Below, piece by piece: positions 29,117 through 39,847 of a stretch of 64,000 nucleotides of DNA. A program made the translations under genes and the position numbers. Origin of the DNA: Rickettsia canadensis str. McKiel (GTDB lineage Bacteria; Pseudomonadota; Alphaproteobacteria; Rickettsiales; Rickettsiaceae); the NCBI RefSeq assembly GCF_000014345.1, contig NC_009879.1, forward strand, positions 1,095,773-1,159,772, written 5' to 3'. Under the pieces are notes generated by a model that was given only the letters and a program-made list of their open reading frames with translations, had not been told where the DNA came from and searched no databases. The first letter of the stretch is position 1, and each line of letters opens with the position of its first letter.

Positions 29117-30688
29117 TTAAGTTTTATCGTCAATGATATTAACCGACAAAGGAATTACTACCTTACCTAATATATCAAGTATTTTATCCTTGTATATAAC
29201 ATAATCTATTTGCAAATTAGATAATGTATTTTTTACGTTTTGCATATGATTATCTAGTATCTCTAAAGATTCATCTACCGATAGATTATTAGTATGATAT
29301 TTAAGTATTAATTTAATTATTAATTGTCTCTTAGAAACTAGTAAAATATTATCTATATTTGTTAATTCCCATTTAATTTCTTCTAATTTAAAAGCTGGAT
29401 TTAAAGTCATTATTAGTCTTTTAAGTAAATCAAACGGCAGTGGTACCGGTGCTGCTAGTAATTTTTCTATCACATATAAATCAGCTAGACTAGTAGCATT
29501 TTTAATATAAGGATATTTATATTTTATATTATCATATGCTTGATTTGTTGCATAATATTTTTCATTAATAGATTGTATGTTTTTGTAATTCTGTTTTGTA
29601 TTATATTTGATAACACCGATCACTAATATTAATATTATAAGTAATGTACTATATAATTTAAATGTTAGATCTTTTATAGTAACTAGTTTTTTTATTGATT
29701 TTAAATTATTATTATAAGCAGGAAAGCTCTTATATTCTAGAAAGAGCCTACTAATATTTGTATCCATAAATCTTTCTTTTTCTAGAGTTTGCTTATTTAG
29801 TATATTATCAACTGGTATAAAGATCACAGGGCGATCTTCAAAATTTGTTGATTTTAATAAAGATTTCAACTCTTCATCTACTATAAGAATTATACAGGCT
29901 TTTTGATCAAGATTACTTATATAGTTTTTAAATAATATAAAGCAATCATTAATTTCTTGTTCTATAATACCTTGAATATAGCCGACAGTTTTATGAAATG
30001 GATACTCAAGATTTTTAATTGTTATTATATTATTTTTATGTTTGATAATAAATTTTATACCACTAGCTTGTGATGCATATACACAAATTTGAAAATAATC
30101 ATTATATTTATTATTTTCTATATTCTGCACTATTTTATTTATAATAACTTTTAGTTCTAATGTTAAAAAATAAATTCCTTTTAAATCAAGTGATCTTTTA
30201 TTTATAATACATGAAATTATATCGCTTAAAGGTCTTTCAAATGGACACGACATAATTAAAGTCGACCAAATTTCACTTGGTGTAGTAGTAATTTCGTAAA
30301 CACAATGTGCTATAATGTCTTCTTTATTAAAATAACCTTCGATAAATTGTGCAATAGGATCAAGTTTTACTATTGACTGTAATATAGGTATTTGATCATG
30401 CCGTGTTTTACATTCGCTGCCATCAAGTAAAAAATAAATATCGCTTTTTGAAAATTTACTAAAAAAGTTTTTATAAGGGTTTAAGTCTATCTGTTCCTGG
30501 TTAGGGATAAATAATTTATCTAATAATTTGTTATCAAGAAAAGTACTCAGAAACACCCCTTTATTACCTAGTAACACCACAATATTTTTTCTTTTGAAAG
30601 AAAATATTTTTAATTTTGTAGCAAATTTAACAAAATATAATTTGATCGAATCAAAAATATTTTTCATAAATAAATTTATTTTACTCAT
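29117..30688 (-). CDS. GspL/PilM-PilN-like membrane protein
   Basis: 523 residues. About 1-335 appears cytoplasmic and alpha/beta, with segments such as [17 protein letters not shown] (about 35-51) and [20 protein letters not shown] that could belong to an actin-like fold. One membrane helix follows (about 340-362, [18 protein letters not shown]). After it come a heptad-like helix ([20 protein letters not shown]) and a periplasmic domain with a [14 protein letters not shown] strand-turn. This is the layout of GspL or a PilM-PilN fusion in type II secretion/type IV pilus platforms. Sequence identity to those families is not obvious; the call is architectural. Its gene is divergent from alaS. 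Confidence 0.5.
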   Translation of the reverse strand: MSKINLFMKNIFDSIKLYFVKFATKLKIFSFKRKNIVVLLGNKGVFLSTFLDNKLLDKLFIPNQEQIDLNPYKNFFSKFSKSDIYFLLDGSECKTRHDQIPILQSIVKLDPIAQFIEGYFNKEDIIAHCVYEITTTPSEIWSTLIMSCPFERPLSDIISCIINKRSLDLKGIYFLTLELKVIINKIVQNIENNKYNDYFQICVYASQASGIKFIIKHKNNIITIKNLEYPFHKTVGYIQGIIEQEINDCFILFKNYISNLDQKACIILIVDEELKSLLKSTNFEDRPVIFIPVDNILNKQTLEKERFMDTNISRLFLEYKSFPAYNNNLKSIKKLVTIKDLTFKLYSTLLIILILVIGVIKYNTKQNYKNIQSINEKYYATNQAYDNIKYKYPYIKNATSLADLYVIEKLLAAPVPLPFDLLKRLIMTLNPAFKLEEIKWELTNIDNILLVSKRQLIIKLILKYHTNNLSVDESLEILDNHMQNVKNTLSNLQIDYVIYKDKILDILGKVVIPLSVNIIDDKT

Positions 30689-30692
30689 GATT

Positions 30693-30790
30693 CAGAGTAT
30701 ACTCCTGATAAATGAAGAATAGTCAAAATAAAACATAAATTAATATTAGAGATAGGAACTGCTTCCCATCTCTAATACTCATTATTTTAA
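30693..30790. repeat. Dispersed repeat, family C
   Basis: Contains ACTCCTGATAAATGAAGAAT, AGTCAAAATAAAACATAAAT and a hairpin TTAGAGATAGGAACTGCTTC then CCATCTCTAATACTC. Related copies lie at 36415 (inverted), 45843 and 51812. It occupies the divergent alaS promoter region. Confidence 0.65.
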
Positions 30791-30845
30791 ACTTCTTTTA
30801 AAAGAAACAAAGTATATAAAGAAACTTTAAACTATTATAACTTAT

Positions 30846-33482
30846 ATGACTAAATTTACCACCGAAGAAGTTAGAAGTAAATTTATAACTTACTTTAAAA
30901 CAAATAATCATACACATGTACCCGCTAGCTCCTTAATTCCACAGAATGACCCTAGCTTAATGTTTGTTAATTCCGGAATGGTACAATTTAAAAATGTTTT
31001 TACAGGACAGGAAAAAAGACCTTATAACAAAGCGGTAACTAGTCAGAAATCTCTTAGAGCCGGCGGCAAGCATAATGACCTTGAGAATGTCGGTTATACT
31101 GCAAGACATCACACATTTTTTGAAATGCTAGGTAATTTTTCTTTTGGTGACTACTTTAAAGAACAAGCCATATATTACGCTTGGAATTTATTGACTAAAA
31201 AATTTGAACTACCGAAAAACAAGCTTTATGTAACAATTTATCATACCGATGATGAAGCAGCTTCTTACTGGAAAAAAATAGCAGGTTTTGGGGATGATCG
31301 CATAATAAGGATCAAAACAAACGATAATTTTTGGTCTATGGGCGATACCGGTCCTTGCGGTCCTTGCTCCGAAATTTTTTACGACCACGGCGAAAATATA
31401 TATGGTGGACTTCCCGGTACTAAAGATGAAGATGGTGATAGATTTATCGAGATTTTGAATATGGTGTTTATGCAATATGAACAAGTAGATAAGGATACTA
31501 GAATAGAGTTACCGCAAAAATCTATTGATACTGGTATGGGTCTTGAGCGTATGACTGCGATATTGCAGCATGTTAACAATAATTATGATATAGATTTATT
31601 TCAGAAAATAATTGATTATACCGAAAATATAGTAAAAGTAAAAGTAAAGGGAGAAGCTAAATTTTCTTATAGGGTTATTGCTGATCACCTAAGAGCAAGT
31701 AGCTTTTTAATAGCTGACGGTGTCATCCCTTCAAATGAAGGACGCGGTTACGTACTTCGACGTATTATGCGAAGATCCATGAGACATGCTCATATGTTAG
31801 GTAGCAAAGAGCCGCTTATGTATAAATTACTGCCAAAGCTTGTTGATTTAATGGGAAATATTTATCCGGAACTTAAAAGATCTGAGAGTTTTATAAGTAA
31901 TATCTTAGAACAAGAAGAGATTAGGTTTAAAACTACTTTAGAAAGAGGATTAAAATTACTTTCCGAAGAAACGGAAACACTAACAAAAGGTGATAAATTA
32001 TCAGGAGAAATAGCATTTAAATTATACGATACTTACGGATTTCCACTTGATTTAACCAAAGATATTCTAAAAAACTATGATATTTCTGTTGATCATCAAG
32101 GATTTAAAGAGCAAATGCTTGCACAAAAAGAACGTGCTAGAAAATCTTGGCTTGGCTCTGGTGAGTACAAAACCAATCAGCTATGGTTTGATATCAAAGA
32201 ACAATATGGTAGCACAGAATTTTTAGGATACACACTTAATGAAGCAGAATGTAAAATAATTGTATTAATCAAAGATAATAATTTAGTTAATAATATTCAG
32301 GAAACAGATACACAATTTTTATTGATCAGCAATCAAACTCCTTTTTACGGTGAGTCCGGCGGTCAGATGGGTGATAATGGAACGATATTTGCAAAAGATT
32401 CTGAAGTAGAAGTAATAGATACTTTGAAATATTTAGGCTCTATTATAGTTCACAAATGTATTTTGAAGAAAGGTAAAATTCATGTAGGAGAAAATGCTAA
32501 TTTTAGTATAGACGTAAAATATAGACAGAATTTAAGAATTCATCATTCAGCAACACATATATTACATGCAGTGCTGCACGAAGTGCTTGGTAAACATGTG
32601 ACACAAAAAGGCTCGTTAGTTGCTCCGACTTATTTACGTTTCGATATTAGCTATTCTAAAGCTGTGACTAATGAAGAAATTACTTTGATTGAAGATAAGG
32701 TAAATGAGATTATTAGAGCTAATCATGAAGTAAATACTACATTAATGGCAACTGAAGATGCAGTCAAACAAGGAGCTATGGCATTATTTGGAGAAAAATA
32801 CGACTCTGAGGTAAGAGTAGTTAAGATGGGTAATAACTCTCTAGAATTATGCGGCGGTACACATGTTAGACGCCTTGGCGATATTGGTTGCTTTAAGATT
32901 ACAAACGAAAGTGCTATAGCTGCCGGTATTCGCAGAATTGAAGCAGTTTGCGGTGAATTCGTAATTAAATTAATGAGAGAAAAAGAGAATTTACTTAAAT
33001 CGGTAGAAAGCAGTTTAAAAACTAATAAAAATGAGCTTATTACCAAAGTAAACAATATTTTAGAACGGAATAAAGGTCTTGAGAAAGAGCTTGAAAAAGT
33101 CCATTTAGCTCATTTAGATTTAAGCATAGATCAGATTAATAAAGAAGCTGAAGAGATAAAAGGAGTTAAATTAATTTATCAATATATAGAGAATTTAAAC
33201 AATAAAGTACTACGTCAGGCTGCAGAAAATTTAACGAAAAAAGTAGAGGATTTAATAGTAGTATATATTGTGGGTAATAGCGATAAATTATCTATTACGG
33301 TTGCAGTGAGTAAAGCTATAACAGATAAGTTCAACGCCGTTAATATTGCAAAAGAACTCTCGTTATTCTTAGGTGGCACAGGAGGCGGTGGGCAGGCAAG
33401 CCTTGCTCAAGCTGGCGGACATGATATAGGTAAGCTAAATAAAATACATGAAAAATTATATAGTTTATTAACAGTATTATAG
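30846..33482 (+). CDS. alaS: Alanyl-tRNA synthetase
   Basis: Charges tRNA-Ala. The 878 aa show the class II catalytic domain (VPASSLIPQNDPSLMFVNSG, about 21-40; TARHHTFFEMLGNFSFGDYF, about 88-107; DTGPCGPCSEIFYDHG; IDTGMGLERM), and the editing domain with zinc-site motifs HHSATHILHAVLHEVLG and CGGTHVRRLGDIG. A C-terminal C-Ala domain ends in FLGGTGGGGQASLAQAGG. Length is normal. The ATG at 30846 gives MTKFTTEEVRSKF. Confidence 0.98.
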   Translation: MTKFTTEEVRSKFITYFKTNNHTHVPASSLIPQNDPSLMFVNSGMVQFKNVFTGQEKRPYNKAVTSQKSLRAGGKHNDLENVGYTARHHTFFEMLGNFSFGDYFKEQAIYYAWNLLTKKFELPKNKLYVTIYHTDDEAASYWKKIAGFGDDRIIRIKTNDNFWSMGDTGPCGPCSEIFYDHGENIYGGLPGTKDEDGDRFIEILNMVFMQYEQVDKDTRIELPQKSIDTGMGLERMTAILQHVNNNYDIDLFQKIIDYTENIVKVKVKGEAKFSYRVIADHLRASSFLIADGVIPSNEGRGYVLRRIMRRSMRHAHMLGSKEPLMYKLLPKLVDLMGNIYPELKRSESFISNILEQEEIRFKTTLERGLKLLSEETETLTKGDKLSGEIAFKLYDTYGFPLDLTKDILKNYDISVDHQGFKEQMLAQKERARKSWLGSGEYKTNQLWFDIKEQYGSTEFLGYTLNEAECKIIVLIKDNNLVNNIQETDTQFLLISNQTPFYGESGGQMGDNGTIFAKDSEVEVIDTLKYLGSIIVHKCILKKGKIHVGENANFSIDVKYRQNLRIHHSATHILHAVLHEVLGKHVTQKGSLVAPTYLRFDISYSKAVTNEEITLIEDKVNEIIRANHEVNTTLMATEDAVKQGAMALFGEKYDSEVRVVKMGNNSLELCGGTHVRRLGDIGCFKITNESAIAAGIRRIEAVCGEFVIKLMREKENLLKSVESSLKTNKNELITKVNNILERNKGLEKELEKVHLAHLDLSIDQINKEAEEIKGVKLIYQYIENLNNKVLRQAAENLTKKVEDLIVVYIVGNSDKLSITVAVSKAITDKFNAVNIAKELSLFLGGTGGGGQASLAQAGGHDIGKLNKIHEKLYSLLTVL

Positions 33483-33499
33483 GCTCTATGATTTTTAAA

Positions 33500-33690
33500 A
33501 AAGATCTTACTGACGTAGCTTTGCTGCACGGCTATCAGTCAATGTCATGACCTCTGCGTACACATTGTTATGTCGGCTGACACAGCGGACTTTACCAAGC
33601 CATGCAACAATGCCAGACAAGGATTAAACATTTAGGATCCGAGGACTTACAAAGAGACGACGTAATGAATTTTCAAGTGGGGTAATATAT
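33500..33690. repeat. Dispersed repeat, family D-like, degenerate
   Basis: The second half (TTAGGATCCGAGGACTTACA then AAGAGACGACGTAATGAATT and TTCAAG) parallels the copy at 12141 (AGGACTTACAAAGACATTGT then CACCAATTTTTCAAG). The first half has CTGCGTACACATTGTTATGT and GGCTGACACAGCGGAC blocks not seen elsewhere here. It fills the gap between convergent alaS and truA. Confidence 0.5.
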
Positions 33691-33702
33691 GATAATAAAG
33701 TA

Positions 33703-34440
33703 CTAATACTCCGTTCTCACAAAATAAAGACCGGATGCAGGAGCAGTAGGCCCCGCAGCTTTTCTATCTTTTACTTCTAAAAGCTCTTTAATGTATTCTG
33801 CTTGCCAAACATTCTTACCGACAAGTACTAAACTACCGACAATATTACGTACCATATGATGCAAAAATGAGGGTGCTGAAAGATATAATTTTATTTCTTC
33901 GTCTTCTTTAATGATATTAAGTTCAGTTAAAGTTTTTATCGGTGATTTTGATTGACATGAGCTAGCCCTAAATGAAGTAAAATCATGTTTACCTAAGAGA
34001 TAAGTTGCAGCTTTTTGCATAGCTAGAACATCTAAAGGTGAACTAATCCACCAAACACGATCACGATTAATTACCGATGAGTAAGGTCTATTAAGAATCC
34101 TATATATGTAGTGACGAGAGACAGCTGAAAATCTTGCATGAAAATTATTTGGAGCCATTTCACAGTTCCATACTATTACTGAATAAGGTCGTGCAAAATA
34201 GTTGATAGCTGTAATAATTTTGTGAGTTTCTAAATTTTTTGAAAGGTCAAAATGTGCTACCTGACCTATAGCATGCACACCAGCATCTGTTCTTCCGGAT
34301 CCAAACAATACTACCTGTTCACCGGAAAATTTATAAATCGCTTCTTCTAATATTTGCTGTACCGACATTATTCCTGCTTGCCTTTGCCAACCTGCAAGAT
34401 CCGTGCCTAAATATTCAATGGTGATCTTATATCGATACAT
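33703..34440 (-). CDS. truA: tRNA pseudouridine(38-40) synthase
   Basis: Modifies positions 38-40 of tRNA anticodon arms. The 245-residue product starts [20 protein letters not shown] and carries the catalytic motif [18 protein letters not shown] (about 48-65, Asp in RTDAGV). Further motifs are [36 protein letters not shown] and [17 protein letters not shown]. The frame is open to 34500, but those extra residues come from a short family B palindrome at 34454-34482; the ATG at 34440 is the homologous start. It lies just downstream of rpoD on the same strand. Confidence 0.95.
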   Translation of the reverse strand: MYRYKITIEYLGTDLAGWQRQAGIMSVQQILEEAIYKFSGEQVVLFGSGRTDAGVHAIGQVAHFDLSKNLETHKIITAINYFARPYSVIVWNCEMAPNNFHARFSAVSRHYIYRILNRPYSSVINRDRVWWISSPLDVLAMQKAATYLLGKHDFTSFRASSCQSKSPIKTLTELNIIKEDEEIKLYLSAPSFLHHMVRNIVGSLVLVGKNVWQAEYIKELLEVKDRKAAGPTAPASGLYFVRTEY

Positions 34441-34453
34441 AATTAGCCTGATT

Positions 34454-34482
34454 GTCATACCGCGACCTGATCGCAGTATGAC
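34454..34482. repeat. Minimal family B palindrome
   Basis: GTCATACCGCGACCTGATCG followed by CAGTATGAC: a 29-bp near-perfect inverted repeat between rpoD and truA, apparently family B without its AT-rich core. Confidence 0.65.
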
Positions 34483-34496
34483 AATATAAAGTGTTA

Positions 34497-36404
34497 TCAC
34501 GCCTCTAACAAATCTGATGAATTACTATCACTATGCTTTCCTCCGCTTCTAAAGCTATTAAGCTTTTTAGATCTAATAGGATGCTGTAACTTTCTTAAAG
34601 CTTTTGACTCGATTTGTCTTATACGTTCCCTAGTTACTTTAAATTGCTGCCCTACTTCTTCTAATGTATGGTCAGTATTCATACCTATACCGAAACGCAT
34701 TCTCAGCACTCTTTCTTCACGAGGTGTAAGAGTTGCAAGTACTCTAGTGGTAACTTCTCGTAAATTTGACTGAATTGCCGCATCAATCGGTGCTACTGCA
34801 TTCTTATCTTCAATAAAATCACCTAATTGACCGCCGTCACTATCATCACCTACTGGATTCTCAAGACTTATAGGTTCTTTAGCTATTTTCATGACCTTAC
34901 GCACTTTATCAAGCGGCATTGAAAGACGGTTAGCGATTTCCGTTGCCGTAGGTTCATAGCCAAGTTCATTAAGCATTTGTCTTGAAGTACGCAATATCTT
35001 ATTAATTGTTTCAATCATGTGCACAGGAATACGTATAGTCCTTGCTTGATCAGCAATAGCTCTTGTTATAGCTTGTCTAATCCACCAAGTAGCATAGGTA
35101 GAGAATTTATATCCACGGCGATATTCAAATTTATCCACCGCTTTCATAAGGCCTATATTACCTTCTTGAATTAAATCTAAAAACTGCAATCCTCTATTAG
35201 CATATTTTTTAGCAATAGATATAACTAAACGTAAATTCGCTTCTATCATATCTTTTTTTGCTTGCAGTGTTTGTCTCTCGCTTTTTTGTATAGTATTCAC
35301 TAATTTTTTAAAATCATTGACTAAAAGACCGGTATTAGATTCTATAACCGATAATTCGGCAATCATTTGATCTATATAATCCGATTCTTTAGTAATTAAC
35401 TCTTTCCAAGCAATTTTTTTATTTTTCAGCATTTTTTCTTTCCATGCTGCATTGATAACCGATCCTATATATTCATCAAGGAAATTTTGGCGAGTTACTC
35501 CGTATTTTTCGGCAAGTTTTAAAAAAGCTGTTTCTTTATTAATTAAATCACGATTTATTCCATACATTTTACCTAAAATTTCGTCTGTTTTTTTAGAATT
35601 AAAATGTATTTCCGAAACTTCATTTATTAATAATTCCAAGTTATTATTATATTTCCTGCTATTTTGTAAAACCTTCGGCTCAAAAGATTTCTCATAACAT
35701 TTTTTAGCTTCAATTAGTAGTTCTTCACAAATAAAAGCAATCTTTTTCATACGCTCTATAACATTAGGTAATATCTGCGTTTCCACTCTAGACATAGATA
35801 AGTGATGATCCTCATGCTCTTCTCCTTCGTTATCACTACTATGTTCTTCATCATTTTCAGATGTTTCGTCATGTAACATGTTAGCTTCCAAATCTATTAG
35901 ATCACGTAGTAACATTTTTTCATTAACTAAATCTTCATACCATACTATAAAACAACGCATAGCAATAGGGCTTCTGCATAAGGAAGCAGTCATTGTTTTA
36001 CGTCCTTCCTCAATTCTTTTTGCTATTTCTACTTCGTTTTCACGAGTTAAAAGATCAACTCCTCCCATATCCTTAAGATATAATCTTACAGGATCATCGG
36101 TAGTACCTATATTTTTTTCTTCTACCTCATCATCAGGTTCATTATCAACATTGATAGATAGCTTAAATTCTTCATCCATGCCTATATCAAGCTTAATTTC
36201 ATCATCTTCATTAGATTCTAAAATATCTATTCCCGCATCAGAAAATTTTAATATAGCTTCCTCTAATTGTCTTATTGAAGGATTTTTATTAAGAGGAAGA
36301 GCTTTGTTTATATCATCGTAAGTGACCGGTATCTTTTTAGATTTAGCTTTTTTAAGTAAACTATCTATTTTATCTAGATCATTATATACATTACTATTGC
36401 TCAT
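34497..36404 (-). CDS. rpoD: RNA polymerase primary sigma factor
   Basis: The housekeeping sigma-70. The 635 residues include region 1.1 at the N-terminus, region 1.2 ([20 protein letters not shown], about 92-111) and an acidic spacer ([14 protein letters not shown]). Region 2 follows ([20 protein letters not shown] then [20 protein letters not shown] and [14 protein letters not shown], the -10 recognition helix), then region 3. Region 4 ([20 protein letters not shown], then the helix-turn-helix [20 protein letters not shown]) completes it. It is followed by truA and preceded by dnaG on the same strand, an ancient macromolecular-synthesis grouping. Confidence 0.97.
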   Translation of the reverse strand: MSNSNVYNDLDKIDSLLKKAKSKKIPVTYDDINKALPLNKNPSIRQLEEAILKFSDAGIDILESNEDDEIKLDIGMDEEFKLSINVDNEPDDEVEEKNIGTTDDPVRLYLKDMGGVDLLTRENEVEIAKRIEEGRKTMTASLCRSPIAMRCFIVWYEDLVNEKMLLRDLIDLEANMLHDETSENDEEHSSDNEGEEHEDHHLSMSRVETQILPNVIERMKKIAFICEELLIEAKKCYEKSFEPKVLQNSRKYNNNLELLINEVSEIHFNSKKTDEILGKMYGINRDLINKETAFLKLAEKYGVTRQNFLDEYIGSVINAAWKEKMLKNKKIAWKELITKESDYIDQMIAELSVIESNTGLLVNDFKKLVNTIQKSERQTLQAKKDMIEANLRLVISIAKKYANRGLQFLDLIQEGNIGLMKAVDKFEYRRGYKFSTYATWWIRQAITRAIADQARTIRIPVHMIETINKILRTSRQMLNELGYEPTATEIANRLSMPLDKVRKVMKIAKEPISLENPVGDDSDGGQLGDFIEDKNAVAPIDAAIQSNLREVTTRVLATLTPREERVLRMRFGIGMNTDHTLEEVGQQFKVTRERIRQIESKALRKLQHPIRSKKLNSFRSGGKHSDSNSSDLLEA

Positions 36405-36414
36405 TAAATACCTA

Positions 36415-36545
36415 TATGGTTTTTTCTTTCAAAAGGAGTATGTAATACTACTTATTGAAAGAAGAATTAAAATAACGGATATTCGATATGGAAAGTAGTT
36501 TCCACCTCAAATACAAATTCAATTTATATTTTTTGTTTTCTTTAC
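36415..36545. repeat. Dispersed repeat, family C (inverted)
   Basis: The reverse complement reads AAATTGAATTTGTATTTGAG then GTGGAAACTACTTTCCATAT and CGAATATCC, matching the C copies at 30693 and 51812. The inner hairpin arms are complementary. It lies in the rpoD-dnaG spacer, upstream of rpoD. Confidence 0.65.
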
Positions 36546-36577
36546 TCTTCATTATACTTGAAGTATAAAATACTAAA

Positions 36578-38362
36578 TTATATAGTGCGGTTAATAAAAG
36601 ATTCGTTTAAAACTTGAAGCTCATTTGCAATCTTTAGAATTTCTTTTTTATATAGTAAAACTTTTTCAAAATCGTGATTATCAGTACTGTTTATAATATA
36701 CATGTATTCTTGTTGTAAATTTATTAGATAATATTTCTTATGTAGCCACTGCCATAATAAATCTATTCTGACATTATTTTTATTAAATGAGATATCTAAA
36801 AACAAATTATCCGTTTTTGATAATAATAAAAAAATATCAAAAAAGCTAGTTTTTTCCACAATTGCAGTAATTTCACTTGCTGCTACGTTATTAGCTATAA
36901 TCTCGTTTAAATACCAATTACGGAATTCTTCAAGTGATTTATTATTAAAATTTAAATTTAGGATAAAATCTTTAATATCTTTTTCTTCAAGAATTGCAGG
37001 AAACCTAACCAACAAAGCACAAAAAGCGTGTTCTAGCATTTCAAGCTCCGAATAACCGTGACTTGAAATTATAGGAGTTAAATTTAAACTTTTAGTTTTA
37101 ACTTTTTTCTGTTTTATAACTAAATTTTGCCATATTTGATCTTTAAAAAATCTGTAATAACTTGATCTTAAATCACTATCTGATATTTTGCTGCAATAAT
37201 TTTTTAAAATTTTTTCTAAAGTAGCTTTTTCTTCTGCAGTTTTAAAACTCTTACCGCTATATTCTATATGCCAAATCATTTCTGATAGGCTTATTCTTTT
37301 ATCTATAAGCTTTGCAAAAAAATCAGCACCGTTTTTATTTACTGCATCGTCGGGATCAAGTCCGCTTGGTAACCTAATAAAAGAAATTTTCTTTTCACTA
37401 TTAATAAGTGGTAATGCTAGGTTAATAGTTCTTATGCTAGCTTTTATGCCTGCATTATCTCCGTCAAGGCATAATATAATTTCATCGCCGGCACGCCATA
37501 ATTTATGTAAGTGATTCTCAGTGATGCTAGTACCAAGGCTTGCAACCGTTTCACTAAAACCTGCTTGATGTAGTACTATAACGTCAAAATAACCTTCTAC
37601 TAAAATCGACTGATTTTTTTTATAACTACTGCTTATCGCTTTATGCTCACCGTATAGTGTTTCGCTTTTTTGAAATACTATAGTTTCAGGTGAATTTAAG
37701 TATTTAGGCAGCCCTTCCCCTAGTACTCTACCACCAAAGCCTACAATTTTATTGTAAATATTTCTAATTGGAATGGTAATACGGTTAGAAAATAAATTAT
37801 ATATTTCTCCGTTTTCTCGTTTGCCGATTAAACCTGCTTTACCGAGTTTTACAATATCTATATTTTTATCATGAAAAAACTTTTCAAATTTATTATTCTT
37901 CGGTGCAAAACCTATTGAAAACTCTTTTACTGTTTTTTCGGTAATATTCCTCCCGTGTAGATAATTTAATATTTCAGGCGTTAATTGCGTCCTGAAAAAC
38001 TTATTGGCAAGTTCTAGAATATTTAGAATTTCATCGGATTCTTCATAAAATTCTTTCTGTTTTGCAGTTAATTTTGGTATCTCTATACTGTAATCGGTTG
38101 CAAGCTTTATAGCAGACTCATTATAGGATAGGCCACTAATATTAGAAGTAAATTTTATAACGTCACCGGCTGCTTTACAACCAAAACAATAGAAAAATCT
38201 CTTACTATCATTAACTGTAAAAGAAGGAGTCTTTTCTTGATGGAAAGGACATAAACCTACATAGTTGGCGGATTTTTTAGTTAAAACTACTTTTTGCCGT
38301 ATTACATCAGATATGTTAATACGGTTTCTTAAGAACTCATAAAATTCAGATGCAACTCGCAT
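36578..38362 (-). CDS. dnaG: DNA primase
   Basis: Synthesises RNA primers for replication. The 594-residue protein has the CHC2 zinc domain (CPFHQEKTPSFTVNDSKRFF then YCFGC, about 38-62), the toprim core (SILVEGYFDVIVLHQAGF, about 251-268; GTSIT; CLDGDNAGIKA, about 295-305) and a helical C-terminal domain that would bind the helicase. The N-terminus MRVASEFYEFLRNRINI has no rival start. It precedes rpoD on the same strand, and the dolichol-kinase-like gene lies 3 bases upstream. Confidence 0.97.
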   Translation of the reverse strand: MRVASEFYEFLRNRINISDVIRQKVVLTKKSANYVGLCPFHQEKTPSFTVNDSKRFFYCFGCKAAGDVIKFTSNISGLSYNESAIKLATDYSIEIPKLTAKQKEFYEESDEILNILELANKFFRTQLTPEILNYLHGRNITEKTVKEFSIGFAPKNNKFEKFFHDKNIDIVKLGKAGLIGKRENGEIYNLFSNRITIPIRNIYNKIVGFGGRVLGEGLPKYLNSPETIVFQKSETLYGEHKAISSSYKKNQSILVEGYFDVIVLHQAGFSETVASLGTSITENHLHKLWRAGDEIILCLDGDNAGIKASIRTINLALPLINSEKKISFIRLPSGLDPDDAVNKNGADFFAKLIDKRISLSEMIWHIEYSGKSFKTAEEKATLEKILKNYCSKISDSDLRSSYYRFFKDQIWQNLVIKQKKVKTKSLNLTPIISSHGYSELEMLEHAFCALLVRFPAILEEKDIKDFILNLNFNNKSLEEFRNWYLNEIIANNVAASEITAIVEKTSFFDIFLLLSKTDNLFLDISFNKNNVRIDLLWQWLHKKYYLINLQQEYMYIINSTDNHDFEKVLLYKKEILKIANELQVLNESFINRTI

Positions 38363-38365
38363 ATT

Positions 38366-38980
38366 TTATATTATATAAAAAAGAATAGTAGTAAAAAGAC
38401 AATAAGCCAGAGGTATAGACAGATTATCGTTAATTCTTAAATCTTTTGAATAAAATTCAGCTACCGTAGCCCCTATACAACTTATAATAATAATAAAAAA
38501 ACTTGTATTATATCCTAAATAGAAATACACTAATATACTTATAAACATTGCAGAAACTAAAAAGGTAATAGAACCTGCCATTGATTTACCATTACTTAAA
38601 CTATTGCCTATTTTAACGCCGATAAGAGCCGCTAAACAATCTGAAATAATTAAAATTAGCCACGAACAAATTACTAAATTTTTAGGAAAAAGAAGAGCAG
38701 TTAAGAAAAAACCGAGCATCATAAAGCTAATGCCGCTTAAAACACAAGAGCTGTGATTTTCTTGAGGCCTTATAACCTTTGAAAAAAATCTAGTTACAAA
38801 TTCACTAATTCTTACATTATTATGACGCGATACATCTAAATATAATGTAATAACTGTTATTATAAATAATAATAGTGTAATAGCTGTTCTTGGAATAAAC
38901 AAATAAAGTAGCGGAAATATTATAGCCGATAGGTGGAAAATTTTACGCTTTTTCTCGAAGTCAAAATCTTTAATTTCCAT
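38366..38980 (-). CDS. Dolichol/phytol kinase-like integral membrane protein
   Basis: 204 residues with about six or seven hydrophobic helices. Conserved-looking features include the N-terminal KRKIFHLSAIIFPLLYLF (about 10-27), LSGISFMMLGFF (about 82-93), ISDCLAALIGVKIG (about 112-125), GKSMAGSITFLVSA (about 131-144) and AEFYSKDLRINDNLSIPL (about 174-191). These match the layout of CTP-dependent polyprenol/dolichol kinases and related cytidylyltransferase-like proteins. It might phosphorylate an isoprenoid alcohol, but the substrate is unknown. It sits 3 bases upstream of dnaG and is probably co-transcribed. Confidence 0.72.
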   Translation of the reverse strand: MEIKDFDFEKKRKIFHLSAIIFPLLYLFIPRTAITLLLFIITVITLYLDVSRHNNVRISEFVTRFFSKVIRPQENHSSCVLSGISFMMLGFFLTALLFPKNLVICSWLILIISDCLAALIGVKIGNSLSNGKSMAGSITFLVSAMFISILVYFYLGYNTSFFIIIISCIGATVAEFYSKDLRINDNLSIPLAYCLFTTILFYII

Positions 38981-39046
38981 AGGACAATTAATATGTTTTT
39001 AGATATGTGAAAATAATGCCTGCGTCATTGCGAGAAGCATTCGATT

Positions 39047-39182
39047 TCATCCCCTGCGGAAAGCATGGATCCAGAAAAAATAACCTTAGTATTGGCACAA
39101 AATTACCTATTTGGTAAAATAAACATATAAAAAACAAGTTTTTATATGTTTTACTGGATTCCCGCCTCCGCGGGAATAACAT
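39047..39182. repeat. Palindromic repeat, family A (near full length)
   Basis: Left arm TCATCCCCTGCGGAAAGCATGG, core CCTTAGTATTGGCACAAAAT, second core AAACAAGTTTTTATATGTTT and right arm GGATTCCCGCCTCCGCGGGA then ATAACAT. This and the copy at 48100 show the full length of family A. It lies between the divergent dolichol-kinase-like gene and greA. Confidence 0.8.
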
Positions 39183-39358
39183 AACAGAATCCACGCAACA
39201 ATATGTCCACTTGCAATAACAATATCTACTATTTAGTAGCAATACCAAATAATTAAAAAAGGCTTATTTGACAAATTTAACTATTACAAATATACTTGCT
39301 AAAATCTATATTATTGAAAATAGTATACTATAAATTACTAAATCTACACAATATAATT

Positions 39359-39847
39359 ATGAATACAAAATTTCCTATAACTGCTAAAGGTTTTAAAAAA
39401 TTAGAACACGAGCTTAAACATTTAAAACATGTAGAGCGTAAAAAAATTAGTGAAGATATAGCAGAGGCACGAGAACACGGTGATTTATCCGAAAATGCGG
39501 AATATGAAGCAGCACGTGAGAAACAAGCATTTATAGAAGGACGTATTAAAGAGCTTGAAGATATGGCAGCAAGAGCGGAAATCATTGATATTAGTAAACT
39601 ATCGGGAGATAACATAAAATTCGGGGCTACAGTTACTTTAATCGACGACGATACTGAAGAAAAAGTAACATATATTGTTGTAGGAGAATATGAAGCCGAT
39701 ATCACTAGAAAAAGAGTTTCAATAGCTTCTCCTATAGCAAAAGCTTTGATTGGGAAATCAGTAGGTGATTTTGTAGAAGTCACAACACCGAAAGGATCAA
39801 AATCATATGAAGTGGTTGAGGTTGAATATAAAGCATTAGAACTTTAG
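39359..39847 (+). CDS. greA: Transcription elongation factor GreA
   Basis: Stimulates RNA cleavage by backtracked RNA polymerase. 162 aa from the ATG at 39359 ([20 protein letters not shown]); the frame is open to 39296 but without support. The N-terminal coiled coil includes the catalytic tip [20 protein letters not shown] (about 36-55). The C-terminal FKBP-like domain has [20 protein letters not shown] (about 88-107) and [20 protein letters not shown]. Length is normal. Confidence 0.96.
   Translation: MNTKFPITAKGFKKLEHELKHLKHVERKKISEDIAEAREHGDLSENAEYEAAREKQAFIEGRIKELEDMAARAEIIDISKLSGDNIKFGATVTLIDDDTEEKVTYIVVGEYEADITRKRVSIASPIAKALIGKSVGDFVEVTTPKGSKSYEVVEVEYKALEL

Noticed and set aside
35878..36321. 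147-residue ORF on the plus strand
   Set aside because: It is antisense to rpoD and has a Ser-rich composition typical of a shadow frame.
38988..39248. 86-residue ORF
   Set aside because: It lies across the family A repeat upstream of greA and has no conserved features.
39328..39783. 151-residue ORF on the minus strand
   Set aside because: It is the complement of greA, with a strong GreA frame on the other strand.
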